From Sthenelais limicola (taxonomy: Eukaryota > Annelida > Polychaeta > Phyllodocida > Sigalionidae), in assembly GCA_942159475.1 (NCBI GenBank), contig OW804094.1:128884755-128948754 (forward strand): a stretch of DNA of 64,000 nt, in the 5' to 3' direction. Each line of letters starts with the position of its first letter. Position 1 is the stretch's first letter. Shown piece by piece: positions 48,836 through 64,000 of the stretch. The notes beneath the pieces are model-generated. The model made no database searches, was not told where the DNA came from, and saw nothing but the letters and a program-made list of their open reading frames with translations. The translations under genes were made by a program, and so were the position numbers.

Positions 48836-49983
48836 TTAATAGTACATGACAGAGGCCAACGTCTGTAAAATTTAAATCTGAAAAAAAGAAGAAACTCCAT
48901 AATTCAACGCTATCGATGTAACCGCTATCGATGTAACCGCCAGACCACTATAGACACTTTCCCCCTTGAATAAGCGACTTGTTTTAAAAGTTGCCTCTTG
49001 TTTTAATGCTTATTAGATTTATGCAACACCAACGATGTAAACAATTAGATGAAAAAAAACTATTTCAGTGAATTGGTATAATCCCAAATCGTGGCAAAAC
49101 CTTCGGAATGAACAAATTGGGGATTAAGATGAGGGCTAACTCTCGACTATATATTTTTGTGTGTTATGTATAACGCTGTTGAGTGTAGGAAGTAAGCATG
49201 CATTGCTTAAGAAAATTGGTATAATATTTTACAAACAAATCGACACATTAAATTATATATAATGAAATGTTTTATTCTAACAGACGAAAATGACTCTCTA
49301 CAGATCAGCTACATGTTTACACACATTTGAGGAAGTTAAATAACTGCATACTTCCAATGTCCTTCCTGTTCTACGCAAAACCCTGCTGGGATGAAATTAG
49401 TTTTCTAAAGGGCACACAATAAGCATGGAATTAGCACCTGCCACAAGATGCCCAGAAGCGAAAAGGATCATTTCTTTTGATTTATGGTCAAAAAATATAT
49501 CACCGTATAATCACGGCTGTGGGGACTTAGTCCTAACGCTGACGTTAACAATACCTGAATAAAAACACTTTGAAAGGCCTGATTCTAGTATAGGCCCAAG
49601 GTATAACTCTATAGAATGCGACACACATTCACGCAGGTATACTCATATACATATACAAACATACATAATAAGGAAACTGCATAGAGAATTGTTCCAGTAA
49701 ATGGCAGTAATTATTCATTATTAACTGAACCCTTCACCTTTGCCGGCGTTAAGGTAATGGGGGTGACTATTAAAGAGTGGATGACGTCTTGATGGGTGCA
49801 AATGGAAAACCTTGCATGGAGATCAAACGTTAGCACACTAACTCACGGTGTGGCGGTCCAAGTATCTCTGTAGAAACGACCACTACCATACCTATGTATA
49901 TATGTGAACTAACCAACATAAGATCTAAAAGTTGGTTTCTTGTCTAGTTCATTATTATAAGTGGTGTATATTCATGCTGTATG
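48836..49983. other. Non-genic stretch
   Basis: No recognised exon or repeat. Confidence 0.4.
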
Positions 49984-50316
49984 TCATCGTATTATTTGTG
50001 GAGAACCAATGCGTCTGATGTATTTTTTGGTTTTCAGTTTTACGCCAATATTCTCGATTCTCCTCGAGGTGTTGAGTTTGTGGAAATTCCTGTTCATTGC
50101 TGATTTCTGACTTGTGGGTGTGGGAAATTTGTGTGCCAGTTCCACCGCACTCATTTTTAGTGAAGGAAGCGTTCCTTCGTCTTGAACCATTGAATCAGTT
50201 TGCCACCTCTTATCAAGTGACAGAATAAATATAAACACAAATATTGAACACAAGAATGCTAGGATCCTCAACGTATTCACTTCCCTTGTTTTGTAGTATG
50301 AAGTAAGTCGCTGCAT
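49984..50316 (-). CDS. Candidate N-terminal exon of a type II membrane (Golgi enzyme-like) protein
   Basis: A 110-codon frame from ATG at 50316 (AAAATGC context). A 16-residue basic cytoplasmic head, including YYKTREVNT, leads to one hydrophobic span (LRILAFLCSIFVFIFILSL, about residues 17-35) and then a polar stem with many Lys, Ser and Thr. This is the layout of Golgi glycosyl- or sulfotransferase N-termini. No catalytic domain follows and the frame stops at 49984. It is therefore either the first exon of a gene whose other exons I cannot find, a fragment, or chance. A 21-bp tandem duplication (GACTTTGAGGACAGTGAAA) lies just upstream at about 50362-50412. Confidence 0.3.
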   Translation of the reverse strand: MQRLTSYYKTREVNTLRILAFLCSIFVFIFILSLDKRWQTDSMVQDEGTLPSLKMSAVELAHKFPTPTSQKSAMNRNFHKLNTSRRIENIGVKLKTKKYIRRIGSPQIIR

Positions 50317-53300
50317 TTTCGCCTAGTAAATCCTCGAGAGTCAGAATAAATCCATCAAAGCTAACGCCACAGCTTTCACTGTCCTCAAAGTCTCTTTCAC
50401 TGTCCTCAAAGTCTGCATGCACTGTCTGTCGCACTTAATTGTTTTGGGCCAACGGGTGGACCCTGCTATTCTGTGATCCGTATCCCAAGGAAAACGGCAA
50501 ACGACCCGATTCTGTGCCAATTTTATGCACTATTACTCATCCAGAAACATCTTCGACGGGTTTTTTCTTTTTACATTTTTTGTTTGTTCAACACAGAAAC
50601 TTGTTAAATTTTCATGAATGTGGATTGTGCTACATCTATATTTATATAAATTTCTTTGAGAAGCTCTCATCCCGCGATAATTTTGTTTCCAATGGTAATT
50701 ATTTTTGGACTCATTTTAATATTACAGGTCTCATATCAATTCTCTTTCTCCTCAATGTATTCATCGCTTTAATTTCCGAAGGCTTCCGCACGGTTGACGT
50801 CACACAATGCACCGGGACTATTCTCAAAAGAAAGTGAATAGGATAGATTTAAAGTATAGTTGTATGGCTGTGGGAGTGGTTGGGTATGTATTTTATGTGG
50901 TTACCCCGAGTTAGCTAAGTGTTTTAATATATAATTAAGTCATAAGTATACATGTAGGCCTAGTTGAATTTTGGCCATACAACTGGTAACAACGCATCGG
51001 TTTCCATGACTACTTCACATAACATTTACAATTAAACCATATGTGACTGATAACCTCACTTCAGATCCGATACGTATACAGGGATTATGATAACAATACA
51101 CTTATGGATCATATACTTCCTCAAAACGAAAGGTATACCATACACACATTGTGCGGGACACTGGCATTTGACGCCAGCTGGACCTTGAAGCTATTTAGTT
51201 TTTCTTTTATTGGGAAATGATGAATGAGGGTAGAATTGATAAATCCTAACTGACCAAGATAAGCTAAAGCCCTATGTCCACCGAGATGTTTTATATCGTT
51301 AGTGTGTGTGTGGTGAGGGGGCATTCGGCTGTGAAAACGGCCTGAGGATTGGAGTCATTGAAAGGCCGATATATATACATGTATACACTCTGTTTGAGAC
51401 CTACTTAGAGTAAACATCAAAGCGACCCAACTGTAACCCTACGGCAAACCGCTCCCAGTAGATCTCAAATAGGGTGTAGTCAGCTATATGGGTTAGATTT
51501 TCTGAAAATGTACAATTCGCCTTCACCAATCCTCTCAAATAACCCACATTTAAGACAGAAATGGGCTTCAAAATGCAGTTTAACTTAACAGAACTGATAC
51601 TTTAAATCAATGAGATCCCAAATATATTCAAATGTACCCGATATTCATCATTTTTTTCAGCTAAATTTAGCAGAATTTACTAAATGTGTAGAGCTGCCAA
51701 TTTTAGTACATTTCCAAGCCGATATCAACGATTTTTCAAAACCTAGATGACGGAACCTGGGGGTTGTAGTTATTGTTTTTCATTTATTTTATATCAATCA
51801 CCGTTTTTCAACTTTTACTTCATGAGTCACTCTGTGGAAGGTGTGAAAGGGGGAAAATCAGGGGAAAGTGTAGGCCTACAGTAAGAAACAGAATCTTCGA
51901 ATATTTCAAGGCTATTTAATGGATTCCAACAGGATTCAAGGCCCATAATTATGATTTTCCAGGCCCTTCGGCCAAAATGCCTATTTTCAAGGCCTTGAAT
52001 CTATTTTTTCAAATTCAAGGCTTTTCCAGGCCCCGCGGAGACCCTGCCCGACTGCCCCACCCCACACCCCGACGCGCCAACAGAATCAGCCTATGGAATA
52101 AACAAGACTTAAATTTATTGAAATCACCCGTTCATCCAAGTCCCCAACAAAACGCCCTTATTACTTTTAAAGTGGCTAAGATAGTTAAAACGAGTAGTCA
52201 CAGAATCACATGAAACTTATTCAGTCTAACCATATAGGATATGTATGACAATTTCTAAAGTATAGAGCCCCAACATTGTTTCCTCATTCAATAATCATTA
52301 AATAAGTTTAATGAATAGACCAGCTTTCAAATCACAGAATAGTAGCCGTCAGGTGCTGCCCCCACTCAATAATGCCCATGGATGTAACTAGTCTTAACAC
52401 AGGAGTCTATGGACAAGCCTGGCATTATGTAACTCCAGATGCCAGAACCCAACTGCCACTCTGACATAGCTTGACATTTGGGGTTGGCAACCACAAACGA
52501 TTTTGCTCACTGTTTTACCAAATATCTGATATGATATAAATGTTAGAGTTTTGATATCCACAGGAGTTATTTAGGAGGGTAAGGTGAATCAAATACTAGA
52601 AAATGAAGTAGAAATTCCGTTACTCCATAATCTAGCCAACAACAGTGAGAAGTGTCACTTTAAGGTTTAACCAATAAACGACAACGTACTAAAACATCAA
52701 ACAATTCCTCCTAGATATAGGGCAATCGTGAGTATTGTCGAAGAAAGACACAAAATACGTACTCTCTTTTCTTTTATTTCTTTGCAAATCGATATTCAAC
52801 ACATGGCTGGTGTAAATGGAAACTTCAATCTAGATAACAAACTAGTTTGCTATTTCTTAACCACCTTGGTCTCACTGACAGGTAATTTCGAGCCAATATA
52901 ATTACTACTGTCTTAAGTGGAGGGCATTTCATGCCCTAAATCACTCCTTGAGATGCAAGTAAACGCAATTAAAACTCTTGTTAAAGTGTTAGGGAAAGTG
53001 CAGCATATGTGAACATAAAAAACAAAAACTCGCATGTGTCCTCGAACTATGTTGATTTACATAAGTATTTTGCACTGATGCTGAAAGTGCCTTCACACAA
53101 GGAAACTGGCCAAGATTGTGAAGTGAAGTAGCTTATTTGTGTGGAGAAATACTATCATCGCCCCAATAACCAATCAATGGCAATAAAGAGAAAGTAGAGC
53201 AATGAGCACCACCACTAGGATCTTCACAACATTGACTCAATCTCCAAAGCTCTATTATAAGAAGCACCAAAAACATTGAAGCTGTTATAAAAACAATTAT

Positions 53301-55065
53301 GAATGATATTTCTCGAGTCAGCTTGAACAAAACTGCTCATGATGGCACAGTTGAAATATAGAAAAATCCCCATGAAACTTTTACGATATTTACTTAAAAA
53401 CCTGATGACGTCCTCATGTCTTTTATCATCCTAACGATATTTTAGTAATACACATTCAATACATGTCATTAGCCTTCGTAGGAATCTTCGACTGACAATA
53501 TCCTTCACTTACCATTTTCATCGGATCTAAGTCTTCTTGAAAACACAATTTTATAAATTGTAGATCACTTATTGGTTCTACGTGTACACAGACAAAAATA
53601 CATTAATAGATGTTTTTTCCTCTCTGGACGTATAAATCTAAGTACACACAACAATATGTATCAAGTTAATCCATCACACATTAAAGCTTCACAACTCGAG
53701 CCTTTAAACCCTTCTCCATATATCACCTCACCTTATGGACTTGAATGTATCTTTCATTTACAATGCAATATATCTTTAACCCAGTTTTGTCCAATATTAG
53801 AATAAAACCAGGCATATATTTCACATATATCAGGTAGTTATATTGTAACTTATTGTCTTTACCCTTCAAATACAGATAAGGGATACAATTTCCTTGAATT
53901 GGGAGAACAAGAGTGGGAAAATAACCAAACTTTTATACTATCAATTGCTTTTAATATACCAATTATAGGGTACACATTTCCCTCCATATATTTCTCATTC
54001 TGTTACGGAATGAACATGGTTGCATTAACAACGATAAGACATGTAATAAATATTCCTTACTACATTTGAGCAATTGAATTTAGAATACACCTGGATGTAT
54101 GTAGTAGTTATGCATGCTCGCATGGGATTATTTTGCCAAAGTTTTTCGAGGGGCAATATGTGCCTTGAATGTCAATCACAGTTTTATATTACATTCTATT
54201 TAGCAGTTGATGGACTTTTCATATTTTGGAATGTTACCTGGGAAATAAACATATTACGCATAGATTGCTATTCCTATAAAGATTATTTTCAATCACCAAT
54301 AAATAGATTATCAGAGTATTTTAAAAACAAAAATACGGTACAATGAGATTCTAACAGTAACAGACACCGGCATGTAAATTCAAGAATAAAACCCCGGTAT
54401 ACGAAATAAAGAAGAAAATGGAATGTCTGGCCTTCAAAAGAAGACAGCGGAAAAGAAACCCTTCTAGCTCTTATCTTAAACATAACATCAGCTCAGATCC
54501 AATACTTAACTGAACCGTTCCGAAAACAAGTAACACAACTAAGAAGAGTTAAATCCTCTGCTGATTGAAGATGAGAGATCTCGGAAATAATGCAATTAAT
54601 TGATTTAGATTACTCTAAAAGAGATGAACCATGATCAGCTTCATACACCTCAAATGCAATTTCGATCGTTCGGGATACTAAGAGAACTTGTTAAGCAACT
54701 GGAATGTGTTTGTAGGACAGAAATCATTTTCTGAATTGCATCTGGGTGTCACGAATTCCTTCTCATTGCGAGCACCTAATATATGAGAATGATCTTTTGT
54801 GCAATCTGTGCACAATCTAGCCTGATGCAACAATATCTAATATTCCTAAGTTTGTAGAGTAACTCACATAAAATTCCCTATCTCGCATAATACTGGCGCT
54901 GGTCTGTATGTTCTTTCTGTAAAAAATAGGTAGAACAAAGATTACCGCTTTACTTGTGCGATACAACACTCAAAACACAGCGCAGTATTTCAGATTTCCC
55001 CCCTCCATAGGTCGAGTTTGATGGAAAAAAGGACAACGCCACGACATCATCTTATATGGGGTTGT
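50317..55065. other. Spacer downstream of TDH, with one MITE
   Basis: It contains MITE family B copy 2 (51495-51725). No exon is recognised otherwise. Open frames such as 50439-50837 (+) and 53133-53330 (-) lack motifs. The TDH 3' UTR must lie at the upper end. I could not pick a convincing polyadenylation signal. Confidence 0.4.
51495..51725. mobile_element. MITE family B, copy 2
   Basis: Aligns along its length with 11936-12159 (CTGAAAATGTACA, CTCTCAAATAACCCA, TTTACTAAATGTGTAGAGCT, GCCAATTTTAGTACATTT). The inverted ends are more decayed than in copy 1. Confidence 0.7.
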
Positions 55066-59514
<4,449 letters not shown>

Positions 59515-61743
59515 TTTTTCTGTCTGGATGAGCCTGAAAAATAAAAGGTTGAAAAGATGCCACATGGATTTGAAGGAGCCGCGAAGTGTTCATCTCGGGT
59601 CACCCAACCGTGAATTCACAGAGCAGAACTGCAAATGCGGCCGATGTTTACACCTGGCTGACATATTTACCGACTTTCTGTTATTCTACAGTAAGAACCA
59701 CTGCCAGCATAACAACCGCATAGAGTACATTTCGTTGAACCAGTGGCTGTCAATCATACGAAGAGTGGGGAAATACGTCACAGCCTTTTCTAGTTTACTG
59801 TACATTTACATATGGCACCGTAAAAGTATACATGTATATGTAGGGGGCCTACACGTATATCATTAATATAAATAGGAAGGTGCAATTAACCTGGCTTTGT
59901 CATTTGACATACAAATGTGGGGTTACATTATCTTTGGTACTTGGGACCCAGGAATGCATGACTTAATAATTTGGCCACAGAACAGGAATGAAATGGGTAT
60001 CATGCTCTGAAATAAAAATCTCCTGAATGCTTGATCCCAAAAGAGAGTTCAAATATGGTTATAGTTGGCACACTATCGTCTCTAAACATGGGTTTGGGCT
60101 ACTAGATTTTGTCAGGAGTGTTCACAATATGGTAACAGCCGATACTTATAAACATTCAATATTGCACTCCATGACTCAATGGCAACGTGTGCAGTGCATC
60201 TGAACTATAAGCAGATGAATGTAAATGAGGGTTGGTGCGCGGTCACAGGAAGTTATGGATAATTACATTAAAGCACGACCAGAGAACCTCTACTTTAATA
60301 AGGATGATGGGTTCAAATTGTTTGTATTTGCCGATAGGACATCACCAATTTCATTTCATATTATATTTAAATATATATGTCAATTTTGATTTGATTGGGA
60401 TAATGAATAATGGTATCTCTGAACTATAATTTGCATTTTAGATATAGCCTAATTTAACTCACAGCACTCTGAAAAGTTTAAGTAGGTTAGATGTATATGG
60501 CAGATCTATACCCATGACATGAACAGACAGTGATTAATTATGTTTGCTTCGCTATACTCATTTTACAAAAATATTTGTATCAATGCTTCTCTCTCTATAT
60601 AGCCAACCACCATATTCGGTAAAGCTAAAAAATTGTTTACTAATAATTAATCTTAATAAATCACAGGGCTTAATCAGGTAGGCTACGCCTACGGTACCTA
60701 TATCCAGAACAACATCTCCCCTATATACGGTAGCTCGTTGTTATTGCTTTGCCTTAATGGAAAATTCCTTGCCCTTGGTCTGAATAATTTCACATCCATC
60801 AAGGCATCATCCTTCACTTCATTGTGGCATAGGCCTACTATAGGTTGGGCAATAGTTTTGACTGCTATTCTTATTTGGTCGTACGATTATATTTTTTGAA
60901 TTTTAAGTATGAGTGAAAGGAGGTCTCGCCAGTCTGGTTTAAGCATGAAATCACATGTCCTTGAGAGGCGTATGGTTGGTTCCTAAACCAGCCTACCTAC
61001 TTATGGGATCGTGTTACAAAATGGCATGATATATATAACTTCTCAGGACTTAACGGATTATTGATTTATATAATTATTGTAAGAAGCAACACCTAATGAG
61101 TAGAAATGTCAAACATGAACCGCCGTATATTATATCCAATTCTGATAGCTAATCATTGCAGGTAAAATTAGGCCTATATCGAGTGAGAAGTGAATTATAA
61201 AAGGGGCGTGAACAATTATAAAGAGAATCTGTACGTACCAAGAATTATTAAGGATCATGGAGCATTAGCTAGCATTTTATTTATTCTGTGCATTTCATTC
61301 GCGGTACCGTAGTTGGTAGGCTATGGTCCTAATTAGTTCTCTTGTTGTCATTCACAGACACTCACAACCCTAGTGCACTATTCGTCGAGGCCATGTCCAT
61401 GAATTCTATCATAGAATATGACTTAGGCCTATATAATCAATGGAAATGCAGCTAAATGATGGAATTGTTAAGAATGAAAGCAAAGGTGAGGGCCTGTTCT
61501 GTCACTAGCTCGCCACCTTGTAAAGCCTGGCGATCAGACACGTCAATTTGACCAGTTTTTAGTCTCTTAGACAATGCCAAGCAGCGCTTCGTAGTTCTAA
61601 TAGTGCTGCAGCAGTGCCAGCAGGCATGGCCAGCCAGCAGGCAGCAACAAGGCCTCACAATCGAGGTCAACATTTGTACCGTACCTCTGTCTAAACAAAC
61701 AACGATCATTCTCAACACAAAAAGACATCTAGCGAAATCTTAC

Positions 61744-61805
61744 CTCAGGAGAGATCACAAAGCTAAAGAGATTCTGGAAGTTGTTTCCTAGCTTGAGCGG
61801 CTTAT
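61744..61805 (-). other. TDH: Probable 5' non-coding first exon of TDH
   Basis: The TDH exon holding the start codon begins at a clean acceptor (pyrimidine-rich tract then CAG at 59534-59536), so it needs an upstream exon. On the minus strand CCTGAG followed by GTAAGA at 61744/61743 is a near-perfect donor, just below a promoter-like block. The resulting first exon would carry no ATG-led TDH sequence, and the intron would be about 2.2 kb. The upper limit (transcription start) is estimated only from a TATA-like TTTATAG at about 61828-61834. Confidence 0.5.
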
Positions 61806-61824
61806 GCGAATGAATTAGTTCTCC

Positions 61825-61950
61825 CAGCTATAAATTGGTCTGGCCCTGTCGTGGCTGTGTAGAAGGCAGTCCACACGCACTCGGTGAGATCGTTTGTAGC
61901 GGTGTGGCAGATGACGTCACGGCAAGCCTCCTCGCGTCAGCCAATGGGAG
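61825..61950 (-). promoter_or_regulatory. Candidate TDH promoter with CRE and CCAAT box
   Basis: Upstream of the predicted TDH first exon lie a full palindromic CRE, TGACGTCA (61912-61919), a CCAAT box on the plus strand (61941-61945, ATTGG read on the minus strand) and a weak TATA-like TTTATAG (minus strand, about 61828-61834). The block is more GC-rich than its surroundings. CREB/ATF and NF-Y are the families known to bind these two elements. Use here is inferred from position. Confidence 0.45.
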
Positions 61951-64000
61951 TGTGCGCCAGGTGGGCTCGGTCAGCATCACTTGTGCCCGCCTTGACCTGT
62001 CTGCTACCATGCAGTGCTAGACATTGAGTATAGGCCTAGACTGAGCCTGAGGTAATGCTAGCATAGGTGTTAAATATCCAGTCCAAGCACGTTGCCGGTA
62101 CCTACATGGAGCCAAGTTTTTGGTACACCAGTTGGCTAATGCAGCCATATAGTTTATTTGCTTTAAGACCAATCTATTTATGAACCGGTATAGCCTATAT
62201 TATGTAATTTATAATATATACCAGTGTAGGGCCAATGTACACGTAGGCTACAGGCCATTATATTTTCAGGTGAGATGTGTTATAAAATATTAAAAATTAT
62301 ATCCAGGGTTCCATATTCTAACGAAAATTGTCATATGATATCTATAGATATATAATGTTTATCAATTATTTTATCTCTGTTGCATAGATAGGCTACCAGG
62401 CTGTCCCTGAATCCTTCTAATAGTAGGTCTGTGACAAACTGTAGAAAATGAAATGAATTTGAGTGTAACAGATCAATTGAAAAGAAAGAAAGAAATATTA
62501 AATTTGCCAGTTGTGGTAGGCTTATTCAAACTGTTATTTCCCATAAGAAATCTTGGTGGACCGGGACAAACTGCCTTAGGTTACATATATAGTCTACTAC
62601 TGTAGATCTATACAACTGCTATTCATTAATCATACATTGATAGGCGGTTAGATCCGGAGTTTAGGGTTGTAAGTTTTCTCTAAGCCTGCCGGAAACAAGC
62701 AGAGGCAAAGCCAAGGCTTGTTTCCGGCAGGCTTAGAGAAAAGGAAGGACCATAAACAAAGGATCTAATGTGTAAAACTATGTTTCAGCAATACTTAAAG
62801 TAGTATAGGAATAAGGAGTCTTGGTGGTTGTAGTTTGAGCACTGAACCCGTTCTGTTTAATTCACCTCAAACATGTCACATTTATATCATTCATAATACA
62901 TAGCAATATAGAGAGCATCCAATCATACATAAGTAAAACATGGCAGAGTTAGGCAGCAGGGGTAAGAACCAATCAGGAGGCTCCTTACAGAATTATAGGC
63001 AGCCCCTAAGTCTCGGACTAGCCTACCTTGACCTGGGTCAATCCATTAAGGAGAAATACATGTTTTAAGGGTACATGGGTAATCAAAAGTTCACAGGGAT
63101 AATTAAGTAATTAGAGAGAGGAAACATGGGTCTGTGTAGACATATGGTGCCAGAGTGTCTGGAGCAACAAAGCTTGCCCCAGCCACCCCCAGCCTAAAAC
63201 AATACCACTAGCTTACACCATGCTGGTACCTGCTGGTCAATACTACAAAGGGGCTTAACTGAAGGCAACAGCTATACCCCCCAGAGTGCAATCAACATGG
63301 GGCCATCTGTCTTGCCCCCTTTGATAACCTAGACATGCTAAATGGTAATCTTACTGATCTTAGGAAAGGCCTGGCACATGTTTATATAAGGAATTACTGC
63401 CATGTCACTTTGGACCAGGTTGAAAGGCCATATGGGCTTATTATAAGGACAATCAATAGACAGTAATTGATACAAAATGGCGTCAGTCTGTCTGAAGCAT
63501 TACATATGAAAAGGGACTGGACATAGGAAAATCACCTAAGTCAAGAATTACTCTAGATCAACTCTTAAATTCGTTAGGTATTTGATATTTATTTTAACAT
63601 TTTCTTCCCCGCCCTCTGCTTAAAGCATTATCCACTATGCCTTGTAAATCAAATGGATTAATCTCAAATGAATAAAATAATACAATACAATACGCTTCTC
63701 TATACTGGTGACATGAATCACAATCAGAACAATCTTCATAATTAAAAATCCTACCAGTAGAATTCTATAATAAAACTCACACACTTCCATATACTAAGGT
63801 TTCCTACAACAGGTTGGGGAGCTGTTTAGGTACCGAATAATCATTAGGGGCGAACCCTCGATATTTAGTGGAAAGTCAGTTGATCACAGGTGATCATTAA
63901 ACACCTTGAAACATATATACAGGTACATCAAATAAAACTTCAAAAATAGCTTCGTTGCAAATCATCACATAAAAAAATTCCTGGACCACTTCTGTTTTGC
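61951..64000. other. Upstream flank of TDH; non-genic
   Basis: No recognised exon. It contains the perfect hairpin at 62674-62742 and a (AATAC)n-type tail near 63674-63694 that may end an old retroposon. Confidence 0.4.
62674..62742. repeat. Perfect 27-bp stem hairpin
   Basis: Arm 62674-62700 is an exact reverse complement of 62716-62742, with a 15-base loop. The stem is mixed-composition (CTAAGCCTGCCGGAAACAAG inside), unlike the AT-rich hairpins elsewhere. It may be a very young fold-back MITE or a small-RNA precursor. Confidence 0.9.

Noticed and set aside
50439..50837. 132-codon plus-strand frame with hydrophobic segments
   Set aside because: Composition is Phe/Ile/Tyr-rich as expected from AT-rich DNA, with no recognisable motif.
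61452..61718. 88-codon minus-strand frame inside the presumed first intron of TDH
   Set aside because: Cys/Arg/Leu-rich, with no targeting leader and not joinable in phase to the TDH start exon, whose own ATG is well supported.

Overview
The window is animal genomic DNA. Two genes are split by GT-AG introns, coding density is very low, and AT-rich spacer is full of short inverted-repeat transposons, minisatellites, poly-G/C runs and retroposon tails. A mitochondrial-type L-threonine 3-dehydrogenase, a TCF23/TCF24-type bHLH factor and many AGGCCTA palindromes point to a marine invertebrate deuterostome. An echinoderm or other ambulacrarian is the most likely source, but this is inference.

Both firm genes are on the minus strand. 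TDH (coding 55066..59514, 8 coding exons, 367 codons) reads without a gap from a mitochondrial leader through the NAD-binding GxxGxxG and catalytic YxxxK motifs to its stop. A probable non-coding first exon (about 61744..61805) lies under a CRE/CCAAT promoter near 61.8-61.95 kb. The TCF23/24-like gene (42537..45117, 3 exons, 330 codons) is identified by its bHLH region and a conserved C-terminal block split across exons 2 and 3. The two genes share no obvious pathway: TDH is a mitochondrial catabolic enzyme and the bHLH factor is a nuclear regulator.

Layout: 0-8 kb holds a MITE, a probable solo LTR and a stretch rich in AGGCCTA. 8.17-12.24 kb is a nest of transposons with a 12-bp minisatellite inside. 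12-33 kb is essentially non-genic, with a tRNA-SINE-like fragment and one possible secreted-peptide exon. 33.8-37.1 kb carries more MITEs. 39-41 kb has an unassigned terminal exon-like frame and a 0.9-kb fold-back element carrying nuclear-receptor half-sites. 42.5-45.1 kb is the bHLH gene. 47.6-48.8 kb is a Harbinger-like element. 50.0-50.3 kb has an open frame resembling the start of a Golgi type II membrane enzyme. 55.1-61.8 kb is TDH. 62.67-62.74 kb is a perfect 27-bp-stem hairpin.

I found no prokaryotic-style defence system, CRISPR array, tRNA or rRNA. All exon boundaries were read by eye from splice consensus and reading phase. Repeat boundaries are approximate unless a terminal inverted repeat is stated.
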